The notes: generated by a model from the letters alone, not told the origin. A stretch of 64,000 bases of DNA from Bradyrhizobium sp. dw_411 (GCF_018449695.1 NZ_JAAVUY010000001.1:434001-498000), one strand, 5' to 3'. Counted from the stretch's first letter, positions 22,354 through 34,368 are shown. A program made the numbers and translations.

Positions 22354-23604
22354 ATGACTGAAATTCGCGTTCCGACGCTCGGCGAGTCCGTGACCGAGGC
22401 CACCATCGGCCGCTGGTTCAAGAAGGCCGGCGATGCCGTGGCCGTTGACGAGCCCTTGGTCGAACTCGAGACCGACAAGGTCACCATCGAAGTCCCCGCA
22501 CCTTCGGCAGGCGTGCTCGGCGAAATTTCGGCCAAGGACGGCGAGACCGTCGCGGTCGGCGCGTTGCTCGGACAGATCACGGAAGGCGCCGCGGGCGCTG
22601 CGCCTAAGCCGGCTGCCGCCGCGCCTGCCAAGGCTGCCGCACCGCCGCCGCCCGCTGCTGCTTCGCCGGCCCCCGCACCCGCCGCCAAGGCTGCGCCCGC
22701 CGACGCGCCGCTGGCGCCTTCGGTGCGCAAGATATCCGCTGAAAGCGGCATAGATGCCGCGACCGTTCCCGGCTCCGGCAAGGATGGCCGCGTCACCAAG
22801 GGCGACATGCTGGCTGCGATCGAGAAGGCTGCCTCGGCGCCGACGCCGGTCAATCAGCCCGCCGCCGCGGTGCAGGTCCGCGCCCCGTCGCCCGCAGACG
22901 ATGCCGCGCGCGAAGAGCGCGTGAAGATGACCCGGCTGCGCCAGACCATCGCCCGCCGCCTCAAGGACGTGCAGAATACCGCTGCGATGCTGACGACCTT
23001 CAACGAGGTCGATATGAGCCACATCATGGCGATGCGCACCCAGTACAAGGACGTGTTCGAGAAGAAGCACGGTAGCAAACTGGGCTTCATGGGCTTCTTC
23101 ACCAAGGCCTGCGTGCAGGCCCTGAAGGATATCCCGGCGGCCAATGCCGAGATCGACGGCACGGATTTGATCTACAAGAATTATTATCACGTCGGCGTCG
23201 CCGTTGGCACCGACAAGGGCCTCGTGGTGCCGGTGGTGCGCGATTGCGACCTCAAGTCGATCGCCGACATCGAAAAGAACATCGCCGATTTCGGCCGCCG
23301 CGCACGCGACGGCCAGCTCAAGATCGACGAGATGCAGGGCGGCACCTTCACCATCACCAATGGCGGCATCTACGGTTCGCTGATGTCGACGCCGATCCTC
23401 AATGCGCCGCAGTCGGCCATTCTCGGCATGCACAAGATTCAGGATCGCCCGGTCGCGATCGGTGGCAAGGTCGAGATCCGCCCGATGATGTATCTGGCGC
23501 TGTCCTACGATCACCGTGTCATCGACGGCAAGGAAGCGGTGACGTTCCTGGTGCGCGTCAAGGAGAGCCTTGAGGATCCGGCGCGGCTGGTGCTGGACCT
23601 CTGA
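22354..23604 (+). CDS. sucB: Dihydrolipoyllysine-residue succinyltransferase (E2 of 2-oxoglutarate dehydrogenase)
   Basis: Core of the 2-oxoglutarate dehydrogenase complex. 416 residues: one lipoyl domain (1-77) with the modified Lys42 in [10 protein letters not shown]; an Ala/Pro-rich swinging linker (about 85-122); the peripheral E1/E3-binding domain ([15 protein letters not shown] to GDML, about 123-157); and the catalytic domain from about 190, with [13 protein letters not shown] near the C-terminus carrying the active-site His and Asp. Single lipoyl domain and the ending ARLVLDL identify SucB rather than the pyruvate-complex E2. Confidence 0.96.
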   Translation: MTEIRVPTLGESVTEATIGRWFKKAGDAVAVDEPLVELETDKVTIEVPAPSAGVLGEISAKDGETVAVGALLGQITEGAAGAAPKPAAAAPAKAAAPPPPAAASPAPAPAAKAAPADAPLAPSVRKISAESGIDAATVPGSGKDGRVTKGDMLAAIEKAASAPTPVNQPAAAVQVRAPSPADDAAREERVKMTRLRQTIARRLKDVQNTAAMLTTFNEVDMSHIMAMRTQYKDVFEKKHGSKLGFMGFFTKACVQALKDIPAANAEIDGTDLIYKNYYHVGVAVGTDKGLVVPVVRDCDLKSIADIEKNIADFGRRARDGQLKIDEMQGGTFTITNGGIYGSLMSTPILNAPQSAILGMHKIQDRPVAIGGKVEIRPMMYLALSYDHRVIDGKEAVTFLVRVKESLEDPARLVLDL

Positions 23605-23757
23605 GGAATCCGTGGCGTTCGAATCCAATCCGTGCCCGGCGATTCAATCGCATATCGCCGTGCGCTGCCGGTATGGGCATCAATGCCGGCGCGCCGTTAA
23701 GACAGAACGCGGCTTGATCGATCGCGTGATCATGGTTCGAGACGTACGGGGGAAAAT

Positions 23758-24504
23758 GTGACCGACAAAGTAGCCATCATCACCGGCGGAAGCCGCGGCA
23801 TCGGCCGCGCGACCGCGATCGCGGCCGCCGCGCGTGGCTTTCGGGTTTGCGTCGGCTATGCCAGCAACGAAGCGGCCGCCCGCGAGGTGGTCGCCGCCAT
23901 CGAGGCAAAGAACGGCAAAGCCATCGCGGTGAAGTGCGATGTCAGTCGCGAGAGCGATATCCTGGCGCTGTTCAAGGCTGCCGACGAATTCGGAACGCTC
24001 GGCGCGCTGATCAACAATGCCGGCATTGTCGGACGGACATCGCGCGTTGACGAGATGTCGGCCGAACGCATCTCGCAGATGATGGCGGTCAATGTCACCG
24101 GCAGCATGCTGTGTGCCCGCGAAGCGGTAAAGCGGATGTCGACGCGCCATGGCGGCAAGGGTGGCGTCATCGTCAATCTGTCGTCGGTGGCGGCGAAACT
24201 GGGCTCGCCCAATACCTATGTCGATTACGCGGCATCGAAGGGCGCCATCGACTCTTTCACCATCGGGCTTGGACACGAGGTCGCCGGCGAGGGCATTCGC
24301 GTTGCGGCGATCCGGCCGGGATTGATCGATACGGACATTCACGCCAGTGGCGGCGAGCCTGATCGCGCCCACAAGCTCAGTCATATGGTGCCGATGAAAC
24401 GCGTCGGCACCGCGGATGAAATCGCCAATGCCATCGTCTGGCTGATGTCGGACGAAGCATCCTATGTGACCAGCGCCATCCTTGATGTGTCGGGCGGGCG
24501 CTAA
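23758..24504 (+). CDS. Short-chain dehydrogenase/reductase
   Basis: 248-residue classical SDR with the cofactor motif GGSRGIGRA at residues 10-18, NNAGIVG, and the catalytic YxxxK in YVDYAASKGAI with the Ser of NLSSVAA upstream. It resembles FabG/glucose-1-dehydrogenase-like oxidoreductases; the substrate is unknown. The GTG at 23758 is used; an ATG two bases upstream is out of frame. It sits between sucB and lpd on the same strand, a position unrelated to the complex itself. Confidence 0.88.
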   Translation: MTDKVAIITGGSRGIGRATAIAAAARGFRVCVGYASNEAAAREVVAAIEAKNGKAIAVKCDVSRESDILALFKAADEFGTLGALINNAGIVGRTSRVDEMSAERISQMMAVNVTGSMLCAREAVKRMSTRHGGKGGVIVNLSSVAAKLGSPNTYVDYAASKGAIDSFTIGLGHEVAGEGIRVAAIRPGLIDTDIHASGGEPDRAHKLSHMVPMKRVGTADEIANAIVWLMSDEASYVTSAILDVSGGR

Positions 24505-24540
24505 TACCTGTCACCTTAATTCAGCTACAGGACTTCAATC

Positions 24541-25944
24541 ATGGCTACTTACGATCTCGTTGTTATCGGCACCGGTCCGGGCGGATATGTTTGCGCGATC
24601 CGCGCCGCACAGCTCGGCATGAAAGTCGCCGTGGTCGAGAAGAACGCCACGCTCGGCGGCACCTGCCTCAACATCGGATGCATGCCGTCCAAGGCGCTGT
24701 TGTACGCTTCCGAGATGTTCGAGGAGGCCGGGCATTCCTTTGCGAAAATGGGCGTCAGCGTTTCCGCGCCGAAGCTCGACCTGCCTTCGATGATGAATTT
24801 CAAGCAGCAGGGCATCGACGGCAACGTCAAGGGCGTCGAGTTCCTGATGAAGAAGAACAAGATCGAAGTTATCCATGGCAAGGGAAAGATTCTCGGCACC
24901 GGCAAGGTCGAGGTCACCGGCAGCGACGGCAAGATGCAGACGGTCGAGACCAAAAACATCGTCATCGCCACCGGCTCGGATGTCGCGCGGCTGAAGGGCA
25001 TCGAGATCGACGAGAAGCGCATCGTGTCGTCAACCGGCGCGCTGTCGCTCGATAAGGTGCCCGGCAAGCTGTTGATCGTCGGCGCCGGCGTGATCGGGCT
25101 TGAGCTTGGCTCGGTGTGGCACCGGCTCGGCGCACAGGTCACCGTGGTGGAATTTCTCGACCGCATTCTGCCGGGCATGGACGGCGAAGTCGCCAAGCAA
25201 TTCCAGCGCATCCTCGAAAAGCAGGGCTTTGCATTCAAGCTCGGCGCCAAGGTCACCGGTGTCGATACCTCGGGCAAAACCTTGTCTGCGCAGATCGAGC
25301 CGGCCGCGGGCGGAACGGCGGAAACGCTGGAGGCGGATGTCGTGCTGGTCTGTATTGGCCGCGTGGCCTACACCGACGGCCTCGGCCTGAAGGAAGCCGG
25401 CGTCGCGCTCGATAATCGCGGCCGGGTGCAGATCGATTCGCATTTTGCCACCAATGTGAAAGGCGTCTACGCGATCGGCGACGTCGTGGCGGGACCGATG
25501 CTCGCGCACAAGGCCGAGGACGAAGGCGTCGCGGTTTCCGAAATTCTCGCAGGCCAGGCCGGCCATGTGAATTACGATGTCATCCCTGGTGTTGTGTATA
25601 CAACGCCGGAAGTGTCGGCGGTCGGCAAGACCGAGGAAGAGCTGAAGCAGGCCGGCGTGGCCTACACCGTCGGCAAATTCCCCTTTACCGCCAATGGCCG
25701 TTCCAAGGTCAACCAGACCACTGACGGCTTCGTGAAGATTCTCGCAGATGCGAAGACCGACCGGGTGCTGGGTGTGCACATTGTCGGCCGCGAAGCCGGG
25801 GAAATGATCCACGAAGCGGCCGTATTGATGGAATTTGGCGGTTCCGCCGAGGATCTGGCACGGACCTGCCACGCCCACCCGACCCGCTCGGAAGCCGTCA
25901 AGGAAGCCGCGCTTGCGGTCGGCAAGCGAGCGATACATATGTGA
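24541..25944 (+). CDS. lpdA: Dihydrolipoyl dehydrogenase (E3)
   Basis: FAD enzyme that reoxidises dihydrolipoamide of SucB with NAD+. 467 residues. FAD motif [15 protein letters not shown] at residues 10-24, redox-active disulfide Cys42/Cys47 in [16 protein letters not shown] motif [14 protein letters not shown] near 180-193, and the C-terminal His-Glu dyad region [13 protein letters not shown]. Its location after sucAB indicates service mainly to 2-oxoglutarate dehydrogenase. A short hairpin follows at about 25946-25970. Confidence 0.96.
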   Translation: MATYDLVVIGTGPGGYVCAIRAAQLGMKVAVVEKNATLGGTCLNIGCMPSKALLYASEMFEEAGHSFAKMGVSVSAPKLDLPSMMNFKQQGIDGNVKGVEFLMKKNKIEVIHGKGKILGTGKVEVTGSDGKMQTVETKNIVIATGSDVARLKGIEIDEKRIVSSTGALSLDKVPGKLLIVGAGVIGLELGSVWHRLGAQVTVVEFLDRILPGMDGEVAKQFQRILEKQGFAFKLGAKVTGVDTSGKTLSAQIEPAAGGTAETLEADVVLVCIGRVAYTDGLGLKEAGVALDNRGRVQIDSHFATNVKGVYAIGDVVAGPMLAHKAEDEGVAVSEILAGQAGHVNYDVIPGVVYTTPEVSAVGKTEEELKQAGVAYTVGKFPFTANGRSKVNQTTDGFVKILADAKTDRVLGVHIVGREAGEMIHEAAVLMEFGGSAEDLARTCHAHPTRSEAVKEAALAVGKRAIHM

Positions 25945-25980
25945 TCGGAGCCCGGCGCGAGTCGGGCTAGGATAACATAC

Positions 25981-26511
25981 ATGCTGCGCCGCCTACTTCA
26001 GCCGATCTGGGTTTTGCTTGCGGTCATCTTCCTGATCGAAGCATGGTTGTGGGACCACCTTGAGCCGATCGTGGCCTGGGTGGTGTCTAAATTCCCCCTG
26101 CACACTTTCAAGCAATGGCTCGCCGAGCGCGTCGATACGCTGTCGCCGGCGATGACGCTGATCGTGTTCATCGTGCCGGTGATTCCATTGTTCCCGCTGA
26201 AGCTGGTCGGGCTCTGGCTGCTGACCCATGAATACTGGATCAGCGCGATCCTCACCATCATCGTTGCAAAACTGCTCGGCGTCGGCGTCACCGCGTTCGT
26301 GTTCGACGTGACGCGGCCGAAATTGCTGGAGATGGCCTGGTTCGAAAGGCTCTATGAGTTCGTGACGGCGCTGCGCGCCAAGGCGACTGCGCTGGTTGAA
26401 CCGGTCAAGATCCGAATCATGGAAATCCTGCGCGGTGATGGCGACGGCTGGTCATCGCGGACACTGCGGCTGATCCAGCGCTTCCGCAAGAGCGTGCGCG
26501 AAGCGCGGTAG
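25981..26511 (+). CDS. Conserved membrane protein of unknown function
   Basis: 176 residues with hydrophobic segments at about 7-24, 58-80 and 84-108, then an amphipathic, basic C-terminal region (GDGDGWSSRTLRLIQRFRKSVREAR). Family not recognised. The gene begins 36 bases after lpd on the same strand and could be co-transcribed. Codon use matches its neighbours. Confidence 0.75.
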   Translation: MLRRLLQPIWVLLAVIFLIEAWLWDHLEPIVAWVVSKFPLHTFKQWLAERVDTLSPAMTLIVFIVPVIPLFPLKLVGLWLLTHEYWISAILTIIVAKLLGVGVTAFVFDVTRPKLLEMAWFERLYEFVTALRAKATALVEPVKIRIMEILRGDGDGWSSRTLRLIQRFRKSVREAR

Positions 26512-26535
26512 GGCTTCAGCCTTTGTTCACGCCCG

Positions 26536-26646
26536 ATGGTTCGAGACGCGCGGCATTGCCGCGTTCCTCACCATGAGGATTCTCAGACTTTATCCAAGCT
26601 CGGACCTCATCCTGAGGAGGCGCGAAAGCGCCGTCTCGAAGGATGC
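26536..26646. repeat. Interspersed repeat, family D (CCTCATCCTGAG type)
   Basis: Contains GGTTCGAGACGCGCGGC, then CCTCACCATGAGGAT, then CCTCATCCTGAGGAGGCGCG, then GCGCCGTCTCGAAGGATG; the first and last parts are inverted with respect to each other (GGTTCGAGACG vs CGTCTCGAAGG). I recall this element as abundant between genes in Bradyrhizobium-group genomes. It lies between two convergent genes. Only one copy is in the window. Confidence 0.6.
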
Positions 26647-26672
26647 AAGCGCCACCGACCTTTAAACAATAT

Positions 26673-27263
26673 TTACGGCAGATGCAGCAGATGCGGCATG
26701 AAGATGCCGAGGGCTGTGAATGCGATGCCTCCGAGCGCCAGCAAGCCGGAAATCCAGGACAGCGCGACGATGCCGGTGATGATGGTCGCCGAAGCCAGCA
26801 CGATTCCGATCTGGAATGCCGCGGAGGCCAGTTCGAAGTGATGATACTTCGCTTCGGCAAGATCGCGCTCTTCCTCGGCGTGCTTGGCGCGTTCGGACAA
26901 CTGGTCCTGCCCTTCGCCGGTCTCGGGCTCGGAGCGGTACCGCGCGGCGGTCTTCTGCCAGTTGTCGATCTGCTTTTGCAACGTTGCTTTGGCGGCATCG
27001 TCGGCGGCGGTAGTCTCATTTAATTTTGCCTGCTCTGCAGCGGTCTGGACCACCGTGCGGCGGATGCTCTTGGCCTGAAAGAATGCCCACAAATTGGAAG
27101 CCTCGACATTCTTGCTGATCGATTCGGTCTGTGCGCCTTTGCCGAGTGTTTCCGACAGGGCCAGACACAGCGCGATCACTGCGATCAGCAATGCGATATT
27201 GCGATTTTCGTGTGAGGCTTCCTTGGCCTGGTCCGCCTGCTCCATGCTTTCGTGCGCGCTCAT
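26673..27263 (-). CDS. DUF4337 membrane protein
   Basis: 196 residues. A charged N-terminus, a first membrane segment at about 24-42 (NIALLIAVIALCLALSE), a long coiled-coil-like hydrophilic region (45-140, rich in Glu/Lys/Ala), and two closing hydrophobic segments ending MPHLLHLP. This matches DUF4337, function unknown. The ATG at 27263 (MSAHESMEQA) is preferred to an upstream one; it is preceded by AGGGAGAG. Confidence 0.82.
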   Translation of the reverse strand: MSAHESMEQADQAKEASHENRNIALLIAVIALCLALSETLGKGAQTESISKNVEASNLWAFFQAKSIRRTVVQTAAEQAKLNETTAADDAAKATLQKQIDNWQKTAARYRSEPETGEGQDQLSERAKHAEEERDLAEAKYHHFELASAAFQIGIVLASATIITGIVALSWISGLLALGGIAFTALGIFMPHLLHLP

Positions 27264-27327
27264 GATTCTCTCCCTGCCTGAGAAGGCCACGATTGCCGAA
27301 CAAATTCGGCGGCGCAAGAGGCCATGG

Positions 27328-27380
27328 CATTTTCCACCGAAGCGGGGACCGGTTCGCGTGAGGAAAACGCGTCAAGACAA
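27328..27380. repeat. Interspersed repeat, family E copy 1
   Basis: About 53 bases including ACCGGTTCGCGTGAGGAAAA and CGCGTCAAGACAA, near-identical to the left half of the element at 54095-54196. It lies between xerC and the DUF4337 gene. The other parts of the larger element (the CGGTTCTGATT palindrome) are absent here. Confidence 0.65.
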
Positions 27381-27409
27381 GAGTGTGTAAGCGTTTTCCG
27401 GCGGGGCGT

Positions 27410-28381
27410 TCAGGCGCGGGGATGCGCGGTCTGATAGACTTCCAGCAGCCGTTCGCTGTCGATGCCGGTATAAATCTGCGTGGTCGACAGCGAAGCGTGG
27501 CCGAGCAATTCCTGGATCGCGCGCAGATCGCCGCCGCGAGTCAAGAGATGGGTTGCGAAAGAATGCCGTAGCGCATGCGGCGTCGCGCTGTCGGGCAGGC
27601 CCAGCGCGCCGCGCAGCCGTTCCATGGTGAGCTGAATGATTCGCGCCCTCAAGGGCCCGCCGCGGGCGCCGACAAAGATCGGCCCTTCCGCCGGTAACGA
27701 ATGCGGGCACATCGCGACATATTCCTGAACCAGCGCCAGCACGTTTTGCAGCACCGGCACCATGCGGGTCTTGTTGCCCTTGCCAGTGACGACCAATACA
27801 TCGCCCGCGCCGGGCAACGGCACGTCGCGGCGCTTTAATCCAAGCGCCTCGGAGATACGCAGGCCCGAGCCGTACAACAGCGCCATCACGGCGGCGTCGC
27901 GCGCCCAGATCCAGGGATCGCGGGTTTCGCCGGCGCGCTCGTCGGCATCGGCAAAGCGCTTGGCCGCGGCCATATGGATCGGTTTCGGCAGGCTCTTGCC
28001 GACCTTCGGCGCGCGAATGGCAGATAATGCGCCGACCTTGCCATTGCCTTCGCGTTCCAGAAAGCGCCCGAACGAGCGCAGGCCCGCCAGCGCGCGCATC
28101 AGGGAGCGTCCGCCAATCTCATCAGCGCGCCGCATCGCCATGAACGCCCTGACATCGCTGGCTTCAAGCGCGGCAAAACGCGTCAGCGTCACCTGCGCGG
28201 CCCAATGCTCGCCGAGAAACTGCAGGAACTGCCTGAGATCGCGGGCATAGGCCTCCAGTGTCTTCGGCGACAACCGGCGTTCGGCGCGCAAATGCCCCAG
28301 CCAACGCGTCATCTGCAGCGTGACACCAGCGTCGGCGCAGGCGAGTTCAATGGGTGCAAATGCGGGAACTGGCTTGGACAT
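27410..28381 (-). CDS. xerC: Tyrosine recombinase XerC
   Basis: Site-specific recombinase that resolves chromosome dimers at dif with XerD and FtsK. 323 residues: an N-terminal SAM-like core-binding domain (RRLSPKTLEAYARDLRQFLQFL) and a catalytic domain with Arg in YGSGLRISEALGL, Lys in VTGKGNKTRMVP, HALRHSFATHLL, the second His in LLGHASLSTTQIY, and the nucleophile Tyr in IYTGID. The ATG at 28381 (MSKPVPAFAP) is chosen. Divergent from priA. Confidence 0.94.
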   Translation of the reverse strand: MSKPVPAFAPIELACADAGVTLQMTRWLGHLRAERRLSPKTLEAYARDLRQFLQFLGEHWAAQVTLTRFAALEASDVRAFMAMRRADEIGGRSLMRALAGLRSFGRFLEREGNGKVGALSAIRAPKVGKSLPKPIHMAAAKRFADADERAGETRDPWIWARDAAVMALLYGSGLRISEALGLKRRDVPLPGAGDVLVVTGKGNKTRMVPVLQNVLALVQEYVAMCPHSLPAEGPIFVGARGGPLRARIIQLTMERLRGALGLPDSATPHALRHSFATHLLTRGGDLRAIQELLGHASLSTTQIYTGIDSERLLEVYQTAHPRA

Positions 28382-28562
28382 CAGATTGTCCCTGGGATTG
28401 CCACTTGAAGTGTTGTCGGCACGCGATGATTCCGAGGGATTATATCGCACCTCTTTCGTTTACCGTTCGCTAACTTGGCCCCGGCTGGCAGCGAGACACT
28501 GGCCCCGGGCGGCCGGCGACCTTAAGTTAGGCCTCCTCCTGGATTTCGAGCCTGATTCTCCT

Positions 28563-30773
28563 ATGGACCATTCCACGCGTGCCAGCACCTCATCCGCAGC
28601 GGCGGCGCGCGTCGTCGACGTGCTGGTGCCGGTCGCGCTCAATCAGGCCTATTCCTATCGCGTGCCGCGCGGCATGGAGTTGAAGCCGGGCGATGTCGTG
28701 TGCGTGCCGCTGGGGCCGCGCGAGGTGATCGCGGTGGTCTGGGCCGAGAACGCTAATCCCGATCCGCGCCTGCACAATCGTCTCAAGGAGGTCGGCGAAA
28801 AGCTCGACGTGCCGCCATTGAAGGCGGAACTGCGCGCGCTTGTCGATTGGGTTGCCAATTACACGCTGTCGGCGCGCGGCATGGTGATGCGCATGACGTT
28901 GCGGATGGGCGAACATCTCGGCCCCGAGCGGGTGCGGATGGGCGTGCGGCTGGTCGGCGAAGTGCCCAAGCGCCTCACGCCGGCGCGGCGGCGATTGATA
29001 GAAATCCTGTCGGATGGCCTGCTGCACGGCAAATCGGATGCCGCCAAGGAAGCCGGCGTCAGTGTCGGCGTGGTCGATGGTCTGGTCGACGAAGGCACGC
29101 TGGCCACCGAGCCGATGCCACGCGCCCTGGCGCCGCCCGCGCCGGACCCGTCCTTTTCCGAACCGGATTTCTCCCGCCAGCAGCGCACCGCTGTGGATGC
29201 GATGCGCGCGCTCGCGGCCAATGGCAGTTTTCATGTCGCGCTGCTCGATGGCGTTACGGGATCCGGCAAGACCGAAGTCTATTTCGAGGCCGTTGCCGAG
29301 ACCATCCGCCGTGGCAGGCAGTCGCTGATCCTGATGCCGGAAATCGCGCTGACCGGACAGTTCCTCGACCGCTTCGCGTTGCGTTTCGGCGTACGTCCGC
29401 TGGAATGGCATTCCGAGCTCACACCACGTACGCGGCAGCGCAACTGGGCGGCGATCGCGGCGGGCGAAGCGCCGGTCGTGGTCGGCGCACGCTCGGCGCT
29501 GTTTCTGCCCTACGCCAATCTTGGCTTGATCGTGGTCGATGAGGAGCACGACCAGGCCTACAAGCAGGATGAAGGCGCGCATTACCACGCCCGCGACATG
29601 GCGGTGGTGCGGGCGCATATCGCCAAGATTCCGATCGTGCTGGCCTCGGCGACGCCGTCGGTCGAAAGCGAAGTCAATGCGCGCAAGGGCCGCTATCAGC
29701 GCGTGGTGCTGCCGTCGCGGTTCGGCGGCCAGCATATGCCGCATATCGAGGCGATCGATCTGCGCCGCGAAGCGCCGCCGCGCGGACGTTTTATTTCGCC
29801 TCGTCTGGCCGAGCATATCGGCATTGCGATCGAGCGGCGCGAACAGGCTTTGCTGTTTCTCAACCGCCGCGGCTATGCGCCGCTGACTTTATGCCGTGGC
29901 TGCGGTCATCGCTTCGCCTGCACCATCTGCGATGCGTGGCTGGTCGATCATCGCTTTCGCCAGCGGCTGGTCTGTCATCACTGCGGCTTCTCGATGCCGC
30001 GGCCACAGGTCTGCCCGCATTGCGCGGCGGAGGAATCGCTGGTCGCGGTCGGCCCCGGCGTCGAGCGCCTGCAGGAGGAAGCCGCCAGCCTGTTTCCGAA
30101 TGCGCGCACTATGGTATTGTCGAGCGACCTGATCACCTCGATCGAAACCATGCGCAGCGAATTGAACGAGATCGCGGAGGGGCGCGTCGATATCATCATC
30201 GGCACGCAATTGGTCGCCAAGGGCCATAATTTTCCGCGGCTCAATCTGGTTGGCGTGATCGATGCGGATCTGGGTTTGAGCAACGGCGATCCGCGCGCCG
30301 CGGAGCGCACATTCCAATTGCTCAATCAGGTGATCGGGCGGGCCGGGCGCGATCAGGGCCGCGGCGTCGGCTATCTGCAAACCCATCAGCCGGAACATCC
30401 CGTGATGAAGGCGCTGGTGGCGTGCGACCGCGAGGCGTTTTACGCCAGCGAGATCGAGGCGCGCGAGCGTACCGGCTATCCGCCGTTCGGCCGGCTGGCC
30501 AGCCTGATCGTCTCAGCCGGTGATCGGCCCACAGCGGAAGGGTTCGCGCGCAAGCTTGCTTCGATCGCGCCGATCGATGAGCGCATCCAGGTACTGGGAC
30601 CGGCAGAGGCGCCGCTGGCGGTGATCAAGGGCCGTTATCGGTTCCGGTTGCTGGTGAAATCGCTGCGCAATGTCGACCTGTCGGAATATTTGCGCGAGTG
30701 GCTCGCTGCCGGCCCCAAGACCAAGGGCAATCTCAAGCTCGAAGTCGACGTCGATCCGCAGAGTTTTCTGTGA
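28563..30773 (+). CDS. priA: Primosomal replication protein N' (PriA helicase)
   Basis: Restarts stalled replication forks by reloading DnaB. 736 residues. N-terminal 3'-DNA-binding domain (VDVLVPVALNQAYSYRVPRG), helicase Walker A GVTGSGKTEVYFE, DEEH box VVDEEHDQAYKQDEG, and the zinc-binding cysteine cluster CRGCGHRFACTIC ... CHHC ... CPHC, followed by the GTQLVAKGHNFPRL helicase motif. The ATG at 28563 is used; the open frame extends further upstream but overlaps the xerC promoter region. Confidence 0.95.
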   Translation: MDHSTRASTSSAAAARVVDVLVPVALNQAYSYRVPRGMELKPGDVVCVPLGPREVIAVVWAENANPDPRLHNRLKEVGEKLDVPPLKAELRALVDWVANYTLSARGMVMRMTLRMGEHLGPERVRMGVRLVGEVPKRLTPARRRLIEILSDGLLHGKSDAAKEAGVSVGVVDGLVDEGTLATEPMPRALAPPAPDPSFSEPDFSRQQRTAVDAMRALAANGSFHVALLDGVTGSGKTEVYFEAVAETIRRGRQSLILMPEIALTGQFLDRFALRFGVRPLEWHSELTPRTRQRNWAAIAAGEAPVVVGARSALFLPYANLGLIVVDEEHDQAYKQDEGAHYHARDMAVVRAHIAKIPIVLASATPSVESEVNARKGRYQRVVLPSRFGGQHMPHIEAIDLRREAPPRGRFISPRLAEHIGIAIERREQALLFLNRRGYAPLTLCRGCGHRFACTICDAWLVDHRFRQRLVCHHCGFSMPRPQVCPHCAAEESLVAVGPGVERLQEEAASLFPNARTMVLSSDLITSIETMRSELNEIAEGRVDIIIGTQLVAKGHNFPRLNLVGVIDADLGLSNGDPRAAERTFQLLNQVIGRAGRDQGRGVGYLQTHQPEHPVMKALVACDREAFYASEIEARERTGYPPFGRLASLIVSAGDRPTAEGFARKLASIAPIDERIQVLGPAEAPLAVIKGRYRFRLLVKSLRNVDLSEYLREWLAAGPKTKGNLKLEVDVDPQSFL

Positions 30774-30782
30774 CGGCGCAGC

Positions 30783-30886
30783 CATCATTCCGGGGCGATG
30801 CGCAGCATCGAACCCGGAATCTCGAGATTCCCCGATGTGCAATTGCACATCTGAGGTCTGGTCCTTTGGACCATCCCGGAATGACG
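30783..30886. repeat. Interspersed inverted repeat, family A copy 3
   Basis: Starts CATCATTCCGGGGCGATGCG, has AACCCGGAATCTCGAGATTC in the left half, and ends CCATCCCGGAATGACG. It lies directly after priA. The right arm is more diverged than in copies 1 and 2. Confidence 0.7.
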
Positions 30887-31016
30887 AAAGAAAAAAGCCT
30901 GCCGTCATTTGCGACGGCAGGCCTGTTTTCGGCGTGCAGCAGGTTCTGCGGCCGTTACGCCACGCAACGCTTACTGGACTTGATGCAACAACAGGGCTCT
31001 TGGAAGCCCCAGGAAG

Positions 31017-31520
31017 TTACAGGACCTCAGCGACAACGCGGCCGACGCCAGCGCCGGTCAGGCCGACAGCACGTGCTGCGCCCGTTGACAGATCGAGAAC
31101 CCGGCCACGGACGAACGGTCCACGGTCGTTGACAGTGACGACCACGCTGCGGTCGCCATGGGTCACCTTGAGCCGGGTGCCGAACGGCAGCGAACGGTGG
31201 GCGCAGGTCATGGCGTTCTGGTTGAAGCGCTGACCCGAGGCGGTCTTGCTGCCGGATTCATTGCCATAGAAAGAGGCCATGCCGGAGAAGGTGCGGCCGC
31301 CCGACGAGGCGATCGATGCATTGGCGTCGCGCCAGGAGCTGTCGGTCCGCGAAGCGTTGCTGGCGTGATGGTGGAAGTGATGATGGCTGTAATGGTGGTG
31401 GCGAGTTCGGGCCGAAGCCTCGGAAACGTTTCCGCCCATCAGAGCAAGGGCGGCAAAAAAAGTGAGCGCCACGCGGAACCGGAATGCATTTCCGAGCGCC
31501 TGAATTTTACTAGTTACCAT
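31017..31520 (-). CDS. rlpA: RlpA-family septal ring lytic transglycosylase
   Basis: 167 residues: signal peptide with hydrophobic core at about 16-30, a striking His-rich stretch (residues 41-54, HHHYSHHHFHHH), then a double-psi beta-barrel domain with GMASFYGNESGSKTASGQ, MTCAHRSLPFGTRLKVT and VTVNDRGPFVRGRVLDLS. That barrel is the catalytic fold of RlpA, which cleaves denuded peptidoglycan at the septum. No SPOR domain, so shorter than E. coli RlpA. No lipobox Cys is seen. The ATG at 31520 (MVTSKIQ) is the likely start; a perfect palindrome lies 24 bases upstream. Confidence 0.88.
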   Translation of the reverse strand: MVTSKIQALGNAFRFRVALTFFAALALMGGNVSEASARTRHHHYSHHHFHHHASNASRTDSSWRDANASIASSGGRTFSGMASFYGNESGSKTASGQRFNQNAMTCAHRSLPFGTRLKVTHGDRSVVVTVNDRGPFVRGRVLDLSTGAARAVGLTGAGVGRVVAEVL

Positions 31521-31543
31521 ATATATGTCCCTCGACAATAGTA

Positions 31544-31561
31544 TTGCCACATATGTGGCAA
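31544..31561. promoter_or_regulatory. Perfect 18-base palindrome upstream of rlpA
   Basis: TTGCCACATATGTGGCAA, a perfect dyad centred 32 bases before the rlpA ATG. Its length and position fit an operator overlapping the rlpA promoter or transcription start. No matching regulator consensus is known to me; no second copy was seen in the window. Confidence 0.5.
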
Positions 31562-32176
31562 GTGGAACCCCCGCTCCAAAGTTGAGGTTTGCCGTTTGGT
31601 GGGCTAATGAGGCATAAAAGGGGCAGTAGATTGCTTTATCTCTCCCTGAAACATCTTGTTATCGAGTACAGACGATCCTGGCGCTTGTGACAGTGATCGC
31701 GATTAACAATTTATTAACTATTTAATACTCGCGAATACTGATGATCGAAGTCATCGTCGATGACGCCGAGTTTTCGTCAAGTAATGCGCAAATCGAATGG
31801 CTTGGGGCGGCGTACCGTTCCCCGTTGGAGACTTCATGGGGCTATGCGTTTGCCGTTGGAACGATAGCGGGTCGGCATGATCGGGCGTTCGCCTCGAATG
31901 TGGCGGGACAGCCGAATCCGCGGCGCCTGATTTTCTGCAAAACGGCCGTCCGTCGCTGCCGCGACAGCCCGTGCGACAAGGCATCGCCAGCCGCTTTCGT
32001 CATGTTGCACCTGCGCTCCTGCTATGTTAGCAAAGCCGCGATTTTAACGATCCCGGTACGTCCGTGCCGGTCGAAAATCGAAGTCCCACTTGAATTCCAA
32101 GGGCTTGGATCGCTAGGCGCCGCATCTTGGCGACGGTTTTTTCCCTTGCGAGTTTGACAGCTAAAAGAGCGTGCTT
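31562..32176. other. 615-base region without a supported gene, upstream of atpH
   Basis: Holds an AT-rich stretch at 31698-31735 unlike the surroundings (AACAATTTATTAACTATTTA) and presumably the atp promoter. A 138-codon open frame on the plus strand (31741-32157) has no family-like features and atypical composition, so it is not called. No hairpin-terminator was found. Promoter hexamers could not be assigned with confidence. Confidence 0.5.
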
Positions 32177-34266
<2,090 letters not shown>

Positions 34267-34368
34267 TAGTTTTCTTGATTGGCCATCGTGACCCGGCACA
34301 CGGCCGGGACATGATGAAAGAGGGGCTTGCGGTCGGATCAAGGATCGGATCGCCGGGGTGATCTAAGA

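Noticed and set aside
28320..28562. N-terminal extension of priA
   Set aside because: The frame is open but covers the xerC start and the divergent promoter region; PriA homology begins right after the ATG at 28563.
31741..32157. 138-codon plus-strand ORF upstream of atpH
   Set aside because: No recognisable features, Cys/Arg-rich shifting composition and no ribosome binding site; treated as non-coding leader.
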